Positions 35,634-44,399 of a stretch of 64,000 nt of DNA are shown here, in pieces. A program made the position numbers and the translations under genes. How positions within the stretch are numbered: position 1 is the first letter of the stretch; every line of letters begins with the position of its first letter. This stretch comes from CAWFZT01 sp963820415 (GTDB lineage: Bacteria > Chloroflexota > Anaerolineae > Anaerolineales > Anaerolineaceae). The stretch covers positions 1-64,000 of the forward strand of contig CAWFZT010000004.1 in the NCBI GenBank assembly GCA_963820415.1, in the 5' to 3' direction. Under the pieces are notes generated by a model. It was not told the origin of the DNA and did no database searches. It worked only from the letters and a program-made list of their open reading frames with translations.

Positions 35634-38297
35634 TTATCCAATGTTTATCAAGTTGTGCAGCAAAGCCTTTTCTTCCTGGTTAGTAGTGATCTTACCATCC
35701 AGCCAGGCGCCGCGCAAGGTCTTCAGAATGTAGTGATAGGCCGGGCCGGGAGCTACCCCCAGGGCGCGCAGCTCATCGCCATTCGTTTCTGGTTGGATGT
35801 TCTTCCAATGCCGCGTATAATCCTCTAAAAGGCGGTGGATTTCGCCGCTTGGGTTGAGCAGGTATAGGGCGTACAGGCTAATCGATGGTGCGCTTTCCAG
35901 TCCCGAGACAACCCGGCTGGGGGGGCCGGCCAGCAGCTCTGGCAGCTTCTGCCGGGCATCGAAAAGACCCTGTAAGGCGCTGATTATGTCCCTATTCAGG
36001 CGCAGGCGGGTGGCAATCGCCAGACTTGAGTCTGGGCGCAGGCTGCCCAGCCAGGCCAGGTAGGTCAGCGCCCGAGGCAGCGGAGTATGCCCGACTTTTT
36101 CAGGCAGCTTCCAGGCTGGATCAGGTGGATCATTGAGCGCCGCTTCCAGGCTAGGCGCCAGTTCATTTTTCCAGGCCAGGTCGGCATGGATGGCAGCCAG
36201 AAGCTCGAGATCCTGCATGCGAGCCAGCATGGCGGCCGGTTTCTCTTCTGCCAGGGCCAGGTCGAGCTCGTGGTGCAGCCGGTCGCCGGAAACCTGGCGC
36301 AGGAGCGGGCGCGCCTCCTCCATAAGCTGGCGTGTGCGTCCTTCGATCTGGAAACTGAAGCGTTGTTCGAAGCGCACTGCTCGCAGCATGCGCGTGGGAT
36401 CGTCCACGAAAGAAAGGGAATGCAGCACGCGCACCAGGCCCTTGCGTAAATCGTTCAGCCCGCCCCAATAATCGTAAAGCTCTCCGTAATGGCGACCATC
36501 CAGGCGCAGCGCCATAGTATTAATGGTAAAGTCGCGTCGGTGCAGGTCGAGCTTGATGCTGGAGCGCTCGACCGTGGGCAGGGCGGTGGGGTATTCATAG
36601 AATTCTGTGCGCGCCCCGATCAGGTCCAGGCTTTCCGGAAGTTTGGCCTGGTCTACGCTGTCCGGCTCGCTCAGGCTGTGTATCAGGCGGGTAGGGATGT
36701 CGGCAATCCACCACTTGGCCGTGCCGAAGCGGCTGTGGCTGACCACCCGCCCGCCGTATTGTTCTGCCAGCGCCCGCGCCAGGACTATCGCATCCCCTTC
36801 GACCACCACGTCAAAATCCAGGCTGGGTCGCTCCAGGATCAGATCGCGCACGAACCCACCGACGATGTAAACCGCCAGGCGGCGCTCGTGGGCCGCCGCC
36901 GCAATGGCTTTGAGCAGCGCCAGGCGCGTCGCTGGCAGGGCGGCTTCCAGGCGGGAGGCCAGGTTTTGCTTGCCGGGAAGCTGCGCTTCGCTGGTAGCCA
37001 GGGTTTTCAACAGGTCGGTGCGGGTGACGATGCCGATTACTTCTCCGGTTTCCGGGTTGATCACCGGCACCTGGCCCCAGCCGCTGTTGGCCATCAGTGT
37101 CTGTAAATGTTCGAGGCTGTCCTGTGGGACAACCGTCACTTCACCCGCCTCCATCAGGCTGGCTATGGCTGGGTTGAGCTTGTGCGCCACGGCGCGGTCT
37201 ACCGCCCGGCGGGTGAGCAGGCCGATCACCTTTCCGTTTTCGACCACCGGGTAGCCTTCATACCCATAGCGCTGCATCAGGTGGGCGGCTTTCTGGGTAG
37301 ACGTTTGGGGTGAGATCACCAACGGGCGCTGTGACATTACCTGGCCTACGTTGATCGAGGGCTTGACGTACTGCGGCAGCACTTTCAACAGCTCGTCATG
37401 TACCTGGCTGACCAGTGATTTTTCGCCTGCCCCCGCCGCAGGTGCAAGCGTCTCGGGGTGGATCAGGGCAGCCGCGGCGCGCTCGTGCCCGCCGCCCGCA
37501 AAATGTGCGGTGACCTCGGCCACGTTGATCCGGTCGGTGGTCGAGCGCGCCACCATGCGGATCCCTTCGGGGGTGCTGACGATCACGAATAAAGCGTCCG
37601 TATCGAGCAGATCGTGCAATTTGTGGGCCACGCTCGAAACTTCCTCGGCCAGCTCGCCGGCCTCGCCGCAGGCCAGCATGATATTCTGCCCGTTGACCAG
37701 GTGGCTCTCGACCCCCTGCAGCAGCCGGTCGTACAGCCGGCGTTGGTCGGCGGACAGGGGCGGGTTGAGGAATTCCCCCGTCGTATGCAGGTTGGCGCCC
37801 ATCTCCAGCAGGTTGGCTACCGCTCGAACGTCCCGCGGGGTCGTACCGGCAAAGGTCAGCGTGCCGGTGTCTTCATAAATACCCAGCAGCAGCAGGGTGG
37901 CATGCACCGGGTTGAGCGCCCCGTTGTGTTCGAGCAGGCACTCCACAAAAAGGGTGGTGCAGGCGCCCAGGTGTTCGGTGGTGACTTCCCACTCCGGGGG
38001 AGTTTCCGCCCGCGGCTGGTGGTGGTCGATCACCTGGATATGCGTTTTACGGGTGATCCCTTTGAGCGTCACCAGGCCCTGCGTATCCACCAGCGTCACT
38101 GTCTCGATCGGGCCGGCTGGCACATCGCGCCCTTCGATGAACGGCAGGTCGGCCCCGTACAGGGTCAGGAAAGCGCGTACGTTGCGGTTGACCCGCCGCG
38201 GCAGGACGGGGATGGCGCTCTCATCCAGGAGATACGCTCCCAGGAGCGCCCCCATGGCGTCAAAATCGGCCTGTTCGTGGGTGAGGATAATATGCAT
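35634..38297 (-). CDS. tRNA nucleotidyltransferase fused to DHH and two CBS domains
   Basis: 887 residues from ATG 38297. The order is DHH phosphoesterase (about 1-150, HEQADFDAMGALLGAYLL and VIDHHQPRAE), DHHA1 RNA-binding part (GGGHERAAAALI), two CBS domains (VMSQRPLVISPQTS, then VTVVPQDSLEHLQTLMANSG), then the poly(A)-polymerase head VYIVGGFVRDLILERPSLDF with catalytic DxD and the helical neck and body. This long fusion is known from Aquificae, Thermotogae and others, where it may add A or CCA or degrade RNA. No ribosome site precedes the ATG; see the promoter entry at 38304. Confidence 0.92.
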   Translation of the reverse strand: MHIILTHEQADFDAMGALLGAYLLDESAIPVLPRRVNRNVRAFLTLYGADLPFIEGRDVPAGPIETVTLVDTQGLVTLKGITRKTHIQVIDHHQPRAETPPEWEVTTEHLGACTTLFVECLLEHNGALNPVHATLLLLGIYEDTGTLTFAGTTPRDVRAVANLLEMGANLHTTGEFLNPPLSADQRRLYDRLLQGVESHLVNGQNIMLACGEAGELAEEVSSVAHKLHDLLDTDALFVIVSTPEGIRMVARSTTDRINVAEVTAHFAGGGHERAAAALIHPETLAPAAGAGEKSLVSQVHDELLKVLPQYVKPSINVGQVMSQRPLVISPQTSTQKAAHLMQRYGYEGYPVVENGKVIGLLTRRAVDRAVAHKLNPAIASLMEAGEVTVVPQDSLEHLQTLMANSGWGQVPVINPETGEVIGIVTRTDLLKTLATSEAQLPGKQNLASRLEAALPATRLALLKAIAAAAHERRLAVYIVGGFVRDLILERPSLDFDVVVEGDAIVLARALAEQYGGRVVSHSRFGTAKWWIADIPTRLIHSLSEPDSVDQAKLPESLDLIGARTEFYEYPTALPTVERSSIKLDLHRRDFTINTMALRLDGRHYGELYDYWGGLNDLRKGLVRVLHSLSFVDDPTRMLRAVRFEQRFSFQIEGRTRQLMEEARPLLRQVSGDRLHHELDLALAEEKPAAMLARMQDLELLAAIHADLAWKNELAPSLEAALNDPPDPAWKLPEKVGHTPLPRALTYLAWLGSLRPDSSLAIATRLRLNRDIISALQGLFDARQKLPELLAGPPSRVVSGLESAPSISLYALYLLNPSGEIHRLLEDYTRHWKNIQPETNGDELRALGVAPGPAYHYILKTLRGAWLDGKITTNQEEKALLHNLINIG

Positions 38298-38303
38298 CAG
38301 TTT

Positions 38304-38309
38304 ATTATA
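38304..38309 (-). promoter_or_regulatory. -10 element very close to the DHH-CBS-CCA start (possible leaderless mRNA)
   Basis: TATAAT on the minus strand ends 6 nt before the ATG at 38297, so transcription should begin at or next to the A of the start codon. No Shine-Dalgarno is present and no good -35 is seen. Confidence 0.45.
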
Positions 38310-38315
38310 CAATGG

Positions 38316-38344
38316 TTGCGCCCACTCCTTCTTTTTGGTATGAT
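38316..38344 (+). promoter_or_regulatory. Predicted promoter of the MoeB-rhodanese gene
   Basis: TTGCGC, 17 bp, TATGAT with TGG extension (extended -10). It faces away from the DHH-CBS-CCA promoter. Confidence 0.5.
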
Positions 38345-38361
38345 CAATCCAGGAGATTGCC

Positions 38362-39518
38362 ATGCCAACTGAGCTGTCCCAGGCTGAAATCTTACGCTAC
38401 TCGCGCCACCTGATGATCCCAGAAGTTGGCCTGCAAGGCCAGCGCAAGCTGAAAGCGGCTTCTGTGTTGGTCGTCGGTACGGGCGGGTTAGGCTCGCCGG
38501 TGCTCCTGTACCTGGCGGCCGCCGGCGTAGGGCGCATTGGGGTGGTGGACTACGATATGGTGGACGACTTCGAACCTCCAGCGCCAGGTGATCCACGGCA
38601 GCGATGCAGTTGGAAAACTAAAGGTCGAATTCGGCGGCTCAGCGCATGCTCGACATCAACCCCTTTATCTTGGTGGATACTTACAATGAAGTATTCACCT
38701 CCAAGAATGCTTTGAGCATTGCCGCCCCGTACGATATCCTGGTGGACGCCTCGGATAATTTCCCTACCCGTTACCTGGTCAACGACGTAGCCGTGCTGAC
38801 CGGCAAAGCGGACGTCTACGGCTCGATCTTCCGCTTCGAGGGGCAGGCCAGTGTGTTCGACGCCCGTCGAGGTCCTTGTTACCGCTGCCTTTTCCCCGAG
38901 CCGCCTCCGCCCGGTATGGTGCTTTCCTGCGCCGAAGCGGGCGTGTTCGGCGTGCTGCCCGGCGTGATCGGCGCCCTCCAGGCGACTGAGGTGATCAAGC
39001 TGATTCTGGGCGCCGGGGTAATGCTGACCGGCAAGTTGCTGTTGTACGATGCCCTCGACAGCGCTTTCCAGGTGGTAAACCTGCGTAAAAACCCGCACTG
39101 CAAGATTTGCTCGCCTGAGCCAGAAATCACCCATCTGATCGATTACGAGCAGTTCTGCGGCGTCCCGGCTAACGACCACGTAGGAAAGCTCTTTCCGGTG
39201 GAATGGGAAATATCCCCCGCCGAAGTGGCGCAACAAATCCACGGCGGGGCGGCCATTCAGCTTGTGGATGTGCGCGAGCCGGTCGAACAGCAGGTCTCCC
39301 GGCTGCCTGGGGCGCGCCTGATCCCCTACGGCGAGCTGGCCAGCCGCCTGGACGAGCTGGACCCGGAGGATGAAATCGTGCTCTTCTGCCGCACCGGGGT
39401 GCGTTCCGGGCGCGCTCTCCAATCCCTGCTGGCGGCCGGTTTCCGAAAGGTGAAACACCTGCGCGGCGGGATCAACGCCTGGGCCGACGAAGTCGACCCT
39501 ACGGTATTGAAGTATTGA
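38362..39518 (+). pseudogene. MoeB/ThiF-type sulfur-carrier adenylyltransferase with rhodanese domain, two frameshifts as sequenced
   Basis: Activates the C-terminus of a MoaD/ThiS-like sulfur carrier; the rhodanese tail delivers sulfur. N-terminal SRHLMIPEVGLQGQRKL and nucleotide loop VVGTGGLGSPVLLYLAAAGV; then DASDNFPTRYLVND, zinc-type Cys pairs in CYRCLFPEPPPPG and CKICSP, and rhodanese LVDVREPVEQQ with active-site CRTGVRSGR. Two extra T's, near 38569-38570 and 38630-38631, each before TCG, shift the frame. Removing both restores DDSNLQRQVIHGSDAVGKLK and ESAAQRMLDINP. Repaired length about 384 residues. AGGAG precedes the ATG. Confidence 0.9.
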
Positions 39519-39745
39519 AGAAGAAGATTAACCGCACGCTCTTCAGCGCACCCGCAGGGGTGAAGGCACGAAGGAAAGAAAGATTAAAGTGCACAAAGAA
39601 GAGGATAAAGGGGAAAAATCAAAGAGCTTGCATAAACGCCCAATCAGCGCATCTCTACCCGTATTTTCTTTTCTTGCTTATCCATTAAATCTTCTTCTTT
39701 GCGATCTTTGTGCCTTTGCGGTGAATAAAATCTAGAGGGAATGCA

Positions 39746-40615
39746 ATGAATAATACGATATCAACCGATACTCCCCGCTGCCTGTTGGCCGTGCTCGCCC
39801 ATCCGGATGACGAGACCTTCGGCATGGGCGGCACGCTGGCCCTGTATGCCCACCAGGGCGCTGAGGTTTACCTGATATGCGCCACGCGCGGCGAGGTGGG
39901 CGAGGTGGATCCTAAATATCTGCAAGGCTTTGCCACCATCGCCGACCGGCGTGAGCACGAGCTGCGCTGCGCCGCCGAATGGCTTGGCCTGAAGGACGTG
40001 ATCATGCTGCCCTACCGTGATTCAGGCATGCCCGGCTCGCCGGATAACCAGCATCCGCAGGCGCTGGCCTTCCAGCCCCTCGAAAAGGTCGCCGCCGACG
40101 TGACCCACTGCATCCGCCGGCTCAAACCCCAGGTGGTGTTGACCTTCGACCCGATTGGCGGCTACCGCCATCCCGATCACATCGCCATCCACAATGCCAC
40201 CATACGCGCCTTTTACGCCGCCGGCAACCCGGCTGAGTTTGCCGGCGACTTGCCCGCCTACGCTCCGCAAAAACTGTATTTCCATACCATGCCGCACGCC
40301 ATGCTCAGGATGGGCGTTTTCATCCTGCGCCTGGCCGGCAAAGACCCGGCCCATTTCGGCAAGAATGGCGATATCGACCTGGCTTCGGTTGCCTCGGTCA
40401 GCTTCCCGACCCACGCCCGCATCGACTATAGGCCCGTGGCTAAAAACCGTGACAAAGCCTCAGCCTGCCACGAAAGCCAGGGTGGTGGGAATATGAACCA
40501 GGGCCTGATGGGCTGGCTGCGCCGCACCTTTGCCTCGTCGGACAATTACATGCAAGCCTACCCGGCGCCTGAGAATCGGCGCGTGACCAGGGATTTGTTT
40601 GAAGGGGTCAGGTAA
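39746..40615 (+). CDS. PIG-L (LmbE-like) deacetylase family protein
   Basis: Zinc-dependent N-deacetylase of sugar conjugates (GlcNAc-PI, mycothiol/bacillithiol precursors and similar). 289 residues with LLAVLAHPDDETFGMGGTL (HPDDE, zinc and base), ATRGEVGEVDP, and GGYRHPDHIAIHNA (second zinc His). Substrate unknown. The upstream 227 bp is purine-rich with no gene. Confidence 0.9.
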   Translation: MNNTISTDTPRCLLAVLAHPDDETFGMGGTLALYAHQGAEVYLICATRGEVGEVDPKYLQGFATIADRREHELRCAAEWLGLKDVIMLPYRDSGMPGSPDNQHPQALAFQPLEKVAADVTHCIRRLKPQVVLTFDPIGGYRHPDHIAIHNATIRAFYAAGNPAEFAGDLPAYAPQKLYFHTMPHAMLRMGVFILRLAGKDPAHFGKNGDIDLASVASVSFPTHARIDYRPVAKNRDKASACHESQGGGNMNQGLMGWLRRTFASSDNYMQAYPAPENRRVTRDLFEGVR

Positions 40616-40647
40616 ATATTCCTCGGTTTGGAATCATTCCGGTGGGT

Positions 40648-40832
40648 TCATCTAAGAAATAAAAGTACAGTATTCAGAGACAACAGCAAAATCAAACCGA
40701 TACCAGAAGCGACCTGATACGGGTGCCCTGAAACCCCTCGTCAATTGCATTATATAAAATCCAGAGAACAAAAACAACGTTCCCGAAAACGGCGGCAAAT
40801 CGGAGAAGTTTGAAAACAAGATTTATATTCAT
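40648..40832 (-). pseudogene. Small two-helix membrane protein, frameshifted as sequenced
   Basis: ATG 40832 begins MNINLVFKLLRFAAVFGNVV followed by FVLWILYNAIDEGFQGT, one clear transmembrane helix. As sequenced it stops at 40692 after 46 residues. Allowing one missing base near ACCCGTATC, the next frame continues YQVASGIGLILLLSLNTVLL and ends at 40648, giving a second helix and about 61 residues. The doubled-helix layout is typical of small bacterial membrane proteins. No function known. Confidence 0.45.
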
Positions 40833-41005
40833 GGGTAAATTATATACAATATCCATAACCTGCGCTCAAGTTTGTAAAGGACCCGCATAACCCCGAAGGT
40901 CAGGCAGGGGTTACCCAGTGCCATTTATATACCCAGCCATCGCAGCTCCGGGTCGCCCTGCCTCTCCTGGCCGGCGATTTGGTTCGTAAGGCAACTACCT
41001 GCATC

Positions 41006-41547
41006 TTAGCGGAGATGAACTAAGATGAGACTCTTCAGGCTTTCTTTATACTTTTCTGGTGCGGAGTACTCCACACAAAGCAAACTATATTTATCAATGC
41101 GGCTGCCGGAAATTGGCAGGATATTTCGAATACTCTGTTCGATGTTTTTAAATTGAGCCTTTTTTTCTGTTTGCTCGGGGAGCGAGATTAAATCCATAAT
41201 CTGCACAAATAATACACTGCTTGCCATTTGGATCGGCCGGTCTTGCTTTGTTTCGTGAATATAATAGGAAGCAAGAGCAGAGGTAAGAAACTTGCCGCAT
41301 ACTTGGGTAGGTTTTATATCTGATTCTTCTATTTCGACAATAACACTGATCTTTTCGCTTTAAAAATTAAAATATCCACTTTGCACAACTCATTGGACCG
41401 GGATTTTTCGGATGTGCTGAAAAGTGGAATTTGCTGGTGCCCGCCGCAAGCCTGGTCAAGAATTAGCTCCCAGCCTTCTCGCATGTACGGTTTTAAGAAT
41501 GCTCCAACTGCTTTATGCAGGTCGTGTTTCTCATTTTCATTATTCAT
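41006..41547 (-). pseudogene. Decayed copy of the nuclease-like protein at 42836
   Basis: N- and C-terminal parts match the intact paralogue at 42836-43384 (MNNENEKHDLHKAVGAF; QSIRNILPISGSRIDKYSLL) and even the 3' flank (CCTGCATCTTAGCGGAGATGA) is shared. Small indels near 41340-41370 break the frame between CKVDILIFK and the middle of the protein. This is a tandem duplicate whose loss of frame fits decay. Confidence 0.8.
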
Positions 41548-41563
41548 AATTAACTCCTATCCT

Positions 41564-41670
41564 TACCTTGATTTAATCTTTTTACCCTGACTTTATCCAG
41601 AAAATCCCGCCCCGCAGGCGTAATTTCCCAAATTCCGTGGGGTGAATTCCCACTCAGATAGCCTTTTCAT
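41564..41670 (-). pseudogene. Fragment of the Mrr_N-like winged-helix gene (copy of its 3' end)
   Basis: About 107 bp match the 3' end of the gene at 43769-44350, including the stretch for TPAGRAYLEKN-like residues (CCCGCCCCGCAGGCGTAATT on the plus strand). It directly follows the decayed nuclease-like copy, so both came from one duplication of the 42.8-44.3 kb cassette with the 83-residue gene lost between them. Confidence 0.7.
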
Positions 41671-41676
41671 TCATTA

Positions 41677-41838
41677 CTACTCAGCCGTTTGAATGGCGAC
41701 GAAAGCCAGGATAAATAGTGTACCGGCCAAGGCCTGATAAAGTGCTTCCAGGATGGGCTGTCCATTATTCCGGGAAGTTGAGATATAAATGCACACCTGA
41801 CAAATGGTTTTTGAGCCCTCGTCACTATCAGACAACAC
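41677..41838 (-). CDS. Possible small one-helix protein (53 residues)
   Basis: A GTG-initiated frame encodes a CxxC (ICQVCIYIS) and a C-terminal hydrophobic helix, YQALAGTLFILAFVAIQTAE. No clear ribosome site. It could be a real small membrane protein or the tail of a lost larger gene. Weakly supported. Confidence 0.25.
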   Translation of the reverse strand: MLSDSDEGSKTICQVCIYISTSRNNGQPILEALYQALAGTLFILAFVAIQTAE

Positions 41839-41895
41839 TGATTGGGACCGCCCAAGTCAGTCACATCGATTTGTCTAGCGTCCCGGAGTTGGATT

Positions 41896-42276
41896 CTATG
41901 AGGTTTGCTTGAAAAACAGGAAATATGCGAATGCCAACCCGAACACTAGGTACAATGCGACTGGGAGCCAGCCGAGAGCGTTCCAGACGCCGGACAACGA
42001 TGCAATAAGGGTAACTATAAAACCGATCGTATTGCTCACGAAAACACCGATGATTATCGCCCGGGCCCCCACATCTGAGGCCGTCAAGTTCCTGGCAAGC
42101 CAGAGCACAATACTGCCGAAGATGAACGCCGTTCCGAAAAGTCGCGCCATCAAGGCTCCGCCTGGATCCAGTGTCATGCCGAATAAAGATCCCAATGCCA
42201 CTGGCAGCAGTACAAAGCCAATCCCGAAGATTACTTCGACGATCGCCTTGGCAGCCATCCAATATTTAAGTTTCAT
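41896..42276 (-). CDS. Four-helix membrane protein of unknown function
   Basis: 126 residues with four hydrophobic segments, for example AIVEVIFGIGFVLLPVALGS, MARLFGTAFIFGSIVLWLA, AIIIGVFVSNTIGFIVTLIA and LPVALYLVFGLAFAYFLFF. AAAGGAGAATATTTC precedes the ATG. It resembles widespread small integral membrane proteins of about 130 residues with no assigned role. Confidence 0.7.
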   Translation of the reverse strand: MKLKYWMAAKAIVEVIFGIGFVLLPVALGSLFGMTLDPGGALMARLFGTAFIFGSIVLWLARNLTASDVGARAIIIGVFVSNTIGFIVTLIASLSGVWNALGWLPVALYLVFGLAFAYFLFFKQTS

Positions 42277-42325
42277 GAAATATTCTCCTTTCTCTTTCTT
42301 CTAAAGCGGTCCCAATAGTGTCGCC

Positions 42326-42351
42326 AACCGCCTCGGTGTCAGGCGGTTTTT
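42326..42351 (+). terminator. Plus-strand terminator with no plus-strand gene upstream
   Basis: AACCGCCT (42326-42333) pairs with AGGCGGTT (42341-42348), followed by TTTTT. No plus-strand gene reads into it, so it may end an antisense or read-through transcript, or be left from a lost gene. Confidence 0.6.
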
Positions 42352-42487
42352 GCCTGGAAAAACACGCTGGCTGGATGTCCTTTTCTGGGAGCCAGCTCAT
42401 TAGTCGTTATGATGAAAGTTTCCAAATTGTTTCCAAAACTATGCAATGGCGGACAGATGGGAGGATTTCCCCCATTGTCCAGAACAT

Positions 42488-42517
42488 ACAAAAAGCCTCT
42501 GACATACTGTCAGCGGC
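42488..42517 (-). terminator. Terminator of the candidate small RNA
   Basis: On the minus strand GCC-G-CTGACA-GTA-TGTCAG-A-GGC folds with one internal mismatch and is followed by TTTTT (42494-42490). Confidence 0.65.
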
Positions 42518-42569
42518 GTGAATGTGAACTACTCGACCAGTTTTCCGCCTGCGAAGCGAAATAGATTGC
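42490..42569 (-). ncRNA. Candidate small RNA of about 80 nt
   Basis: A strong minus-strand promoter (TTGACT-16-TATAAT, 42576-42603) and an intrinsic terminator ending at 42490 enclose about 80 nt without a plausible open frame. The transcript would start near 42569. No known RNA family is recognised. Confidence 0.35.
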
Positions 42570-42575
42570 TAATTT

Positions 42576-42603
42576 ATTATATATCAGATATATGTAAAGT
42601 CAA
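42576..42603 (-). promoter_or_regulatory. Strong promoter in the accessory region
   Basis: Minus strand TTGACT (42603-42598), 16 bp, TATAAT (42581-42576). It is close to consensus and faces the terminator at 42488; the nearest gene in that direction starts 300 bp away at 42276. Confidence 0.6.
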
Positions 42604-42835
42604 CTGGTTGTCTCAGGGGGAAATATACTGGCGGCTCTCACGATGTACCTTGCGATTGCGAAGCATCCTGTAAGGAAGGTTTCACCGCCTGCGGGGCCTT
42701 CGCAAGGTTGTCGTCGCGTAAACTCGCCTGTAAATGGAATTCGCTGGCCGAAGAACCCCAAACCCGATCAATCGGGTTGGAAGAGAAAGGAAAATATTGT
42801 TATAACAGTCAGAACACCGGACAACCACCTGCATC
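42604..42835. other. Intergenic with a terminator-like repeat
   Basis: Contains AACCCGA-TCAA-TCGGGTT at about 42768-42785, the reverse-oriented relative of the repeats at 51451 and 53013, together with a GAATTCGCTGGCC piece also seen near 51520. It follows the stop of the 42836 gene on the minus strand. No gene seen. Confidence 0.5.
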
Positions 42836-43384
42836 TTAGCGGAGATGAACCAAGATGAGATTCTTCAAGCTTTCTTTATACTTTTCTGGTGCGGAGGACA
42901 TAACACAAAGCAAACTATATTTATCAATGCGGCTGCCGGAAATTGGCAGGATATTTCGAATACTCTGTTCGATGGTTTTAAATTGATCCTTTTTTTCAGA
43001 TTGCTCCGGGAGCGAGACTAAATCCACAATTTGCACAAATAAGACACTGTTTGCCATTGGGATTGGCCGGTTTGGCTTTGGTTCGTGAATATAATAGGAA
43101 GCAAGAGCAGAGGTAAGGAACTTGCCGCATACCTGTGTGGGTTTTATATCTGATTCTTCAATTTCAACAATAACACTGATCTCTTCTTGCTTTAAAATTA
43201 AAATATCCACCTTGCACAACTCATTGTATCTGGTTTTTTTGGATGAACAAAAAAGTGGAATCTGCTGATTTCCACCGCAAGCCTGGTCTAGAATAAGTTG
43301 ACAGCCTTCGGGCATGAACGGTTTTACGTTTAAGAGTGCCCCAATTGCTTTATGCAGTTCGTGTTTCTCATTTTCATTATTCAT
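42836..43384 (-). CDS. Uncharacterised protein with PD-(D/E)XK-like nuclease pattern
   Basis: 182 residues from ATG 43384 (MNNENEKHELHKAIGAL), which has GGGAGG upstream; a start at 43447 would add 21 unsupported residues. The core CKVDILILKQEEISVIVEIE followed by ESDIKPTQVCGKFLTSALAS looks like the D...ExE pattern of PD-(D/E)XK restriction-like folds (D in VDIL, E in VEIEES). That is pattern matching, not proof. An inactive tandem copy lies at 41006. It sits beside a Mrr_N-like gene and upstream of nothing else on its strand, in a defence-like region. Confidence 0.6.
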   Translation of the reverse strand: MNNENEKHELHKAIGALLNVKPFMPEGCQLILDQACGGNQQIPLFCSSKKTRYNELCKVDILILKQEEISVIVEIEESDIKPTQVCGKFLTSALASYYIHEPKPNRPIPMANSVLFVQIVDLVSLPEQSEKKDQFKTIEQSIRNILPISGSRIDKYSLLCVMSSAPEKYKESLKNLILVHLR

Positions 43385-43497
43385 AATAACCTCCCATTGG
43401 TTAGTAAAACGTTTGGTCGGTTGAGGGCTCTTACAGGACCGCCCCAACCCGCATACCGCCTCTCGCCCTTCCCTCGCCTGCCCTCAACCGAATTATA

Positions 43498-43749
43498 CTA
43501 TCCCTTTGGCCAACCGTTCTTAGGTGTGTGATATTTTGAGTGGTCGACTCGTCCGGCCGGAAGGACGTCATAGTAACTCAGGGCAACATAGATATCAACA
43601 GAGCGGTGATAAGTGTAAAACTCCAGCGGTTCTCCGGACATGCGTTCCAGCCAGAGAATGCGCGCCTCATTACCACTGACCGATTCCACCAGGTAGTGGT
43701 AGTTGCCCTTGTGAGAAATCAGAACATCACCGGTACGGATTGTTTCCAT
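43498..43749 (-). CDS. Small uncharacterised protein (83 residues)
   Basis: METIRTGDVLISHKGNYHYL followed by VESVSGNEARILWLERMSGE and an acidic/aromatic middle. No domain recognised; the opening resembles small beta-rich DUFs. GGAGATTACCC lies before the ATG. It lies between the winged-helix gene and the nuclease-like gene on the same strand and was lost from the duplicate cassette. Confidence 0.6.
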   Translation of the reverse strand: METIRTGDVLISHKGNYHYLVESVSGNEARILWLERMSGEPLEFYTYHRSVDIYVALSYYDVLPAGRVDHSKYHTPKNGWPKG

Positions 43750-43768
43750 ATGGGTAATCTCCTCTTAA

Positions 43769-44350
43769 TTACCTTGGTTCAATCTTCTTCCCCCGGTTTT
43801 TCTCCAGGTAAGCCCGCCCCGCAGGCGTAATTTCCCAGGTTCCGCGAGGTGAATTCGCACTCAGATATCCTTTTCCTTCCAGATCAGGCCTGACCCACCC
43901 AATAGTATTCCTCCAGCGGATTTCATGGGCTTTGGGAAGCTGCATACGGTCATACGCATTCAGGCGGTTATCCATTATCTCCCCAACCCGATCCAAAACC
44001 TTTCCTGTTTTACTACTCCCTCCCATCTCCACCAGGGCTCGTAAAATGGGAACATAGTATTCTATCGCCGGAGTTTTTTGACCGGCGCTAAGATGGCCGT
44101 ATGATCTTCTGTGCCGGACGGCCGGTTCTGTGGTCGGAACAATAACAACTGGCAAGACTAGCGACTTCCAGCGCTCCTTTAACTCTTGAAGGGAGGTAAT
44201 CATCGCTTTGATCTGCTCGGCCCGGTCAAGCGCTCTCCTGGCTTCAGCAAGGTTCCCCCGGTTCATGTGCGCTGCCCCTTGTTCCTGGACAGCCTTTAAT
44301 TCCTGGTTGGCTTCCTGTTTTAGGTATTCAAAGGCTTCATCGGATGTCAT
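43769..44350 (-). CDS. Mrr_N-like winged-helix domain protein
   Basis: 193 residues. The N-terminal half is a charged helical region (EANQELKAVQEQGAAHMNRG). The C-terminal half matches the N-terminal domain of Mrr restriction proteins: YYVPILRALVEMGGSSKTGK, VLDRVGEIMDNRLNAYD, RWRNTIGWVRPDLEGKGYLS and RGTWEITPAGRAYLEKN. Mrr's catalytic domain is absent, so this could be a DNA-binding partner or regulator of neighbouring defence genes. Its 3' end is duplicated at 41564. Confidence 0.75.
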   Translation of the reverse strand: MTSDEAFEYLKQEANQELKAVQEQGAAHMNRGNLAEARRALDRAEQIKAMITSLQELKERWKSLVLPVVIVPTTEPAVRHRRSYGHLSAGQKTPAIEYYVPILRALVEMGGSSKTGKVLDRVGEIMDNRLNAYDRMQLPKAHEIRWRNTIGWVRPDLEGKGYLSANSPRGTWEITPAGRAYLEKNRGKKIEPR

Positions 44351-44399
44351 TATTTCCCTCCTGTAAAACCATTTCTACTTTTTCAACTCCCTTATAGTC

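Noticed and set aside
39519..39745. Possible terminator or gene between the MoeB and PIG-L genes
   Set aside because: Only purine-rich and loosely inverted sequence; no stable stem with T-run and no coding frame.
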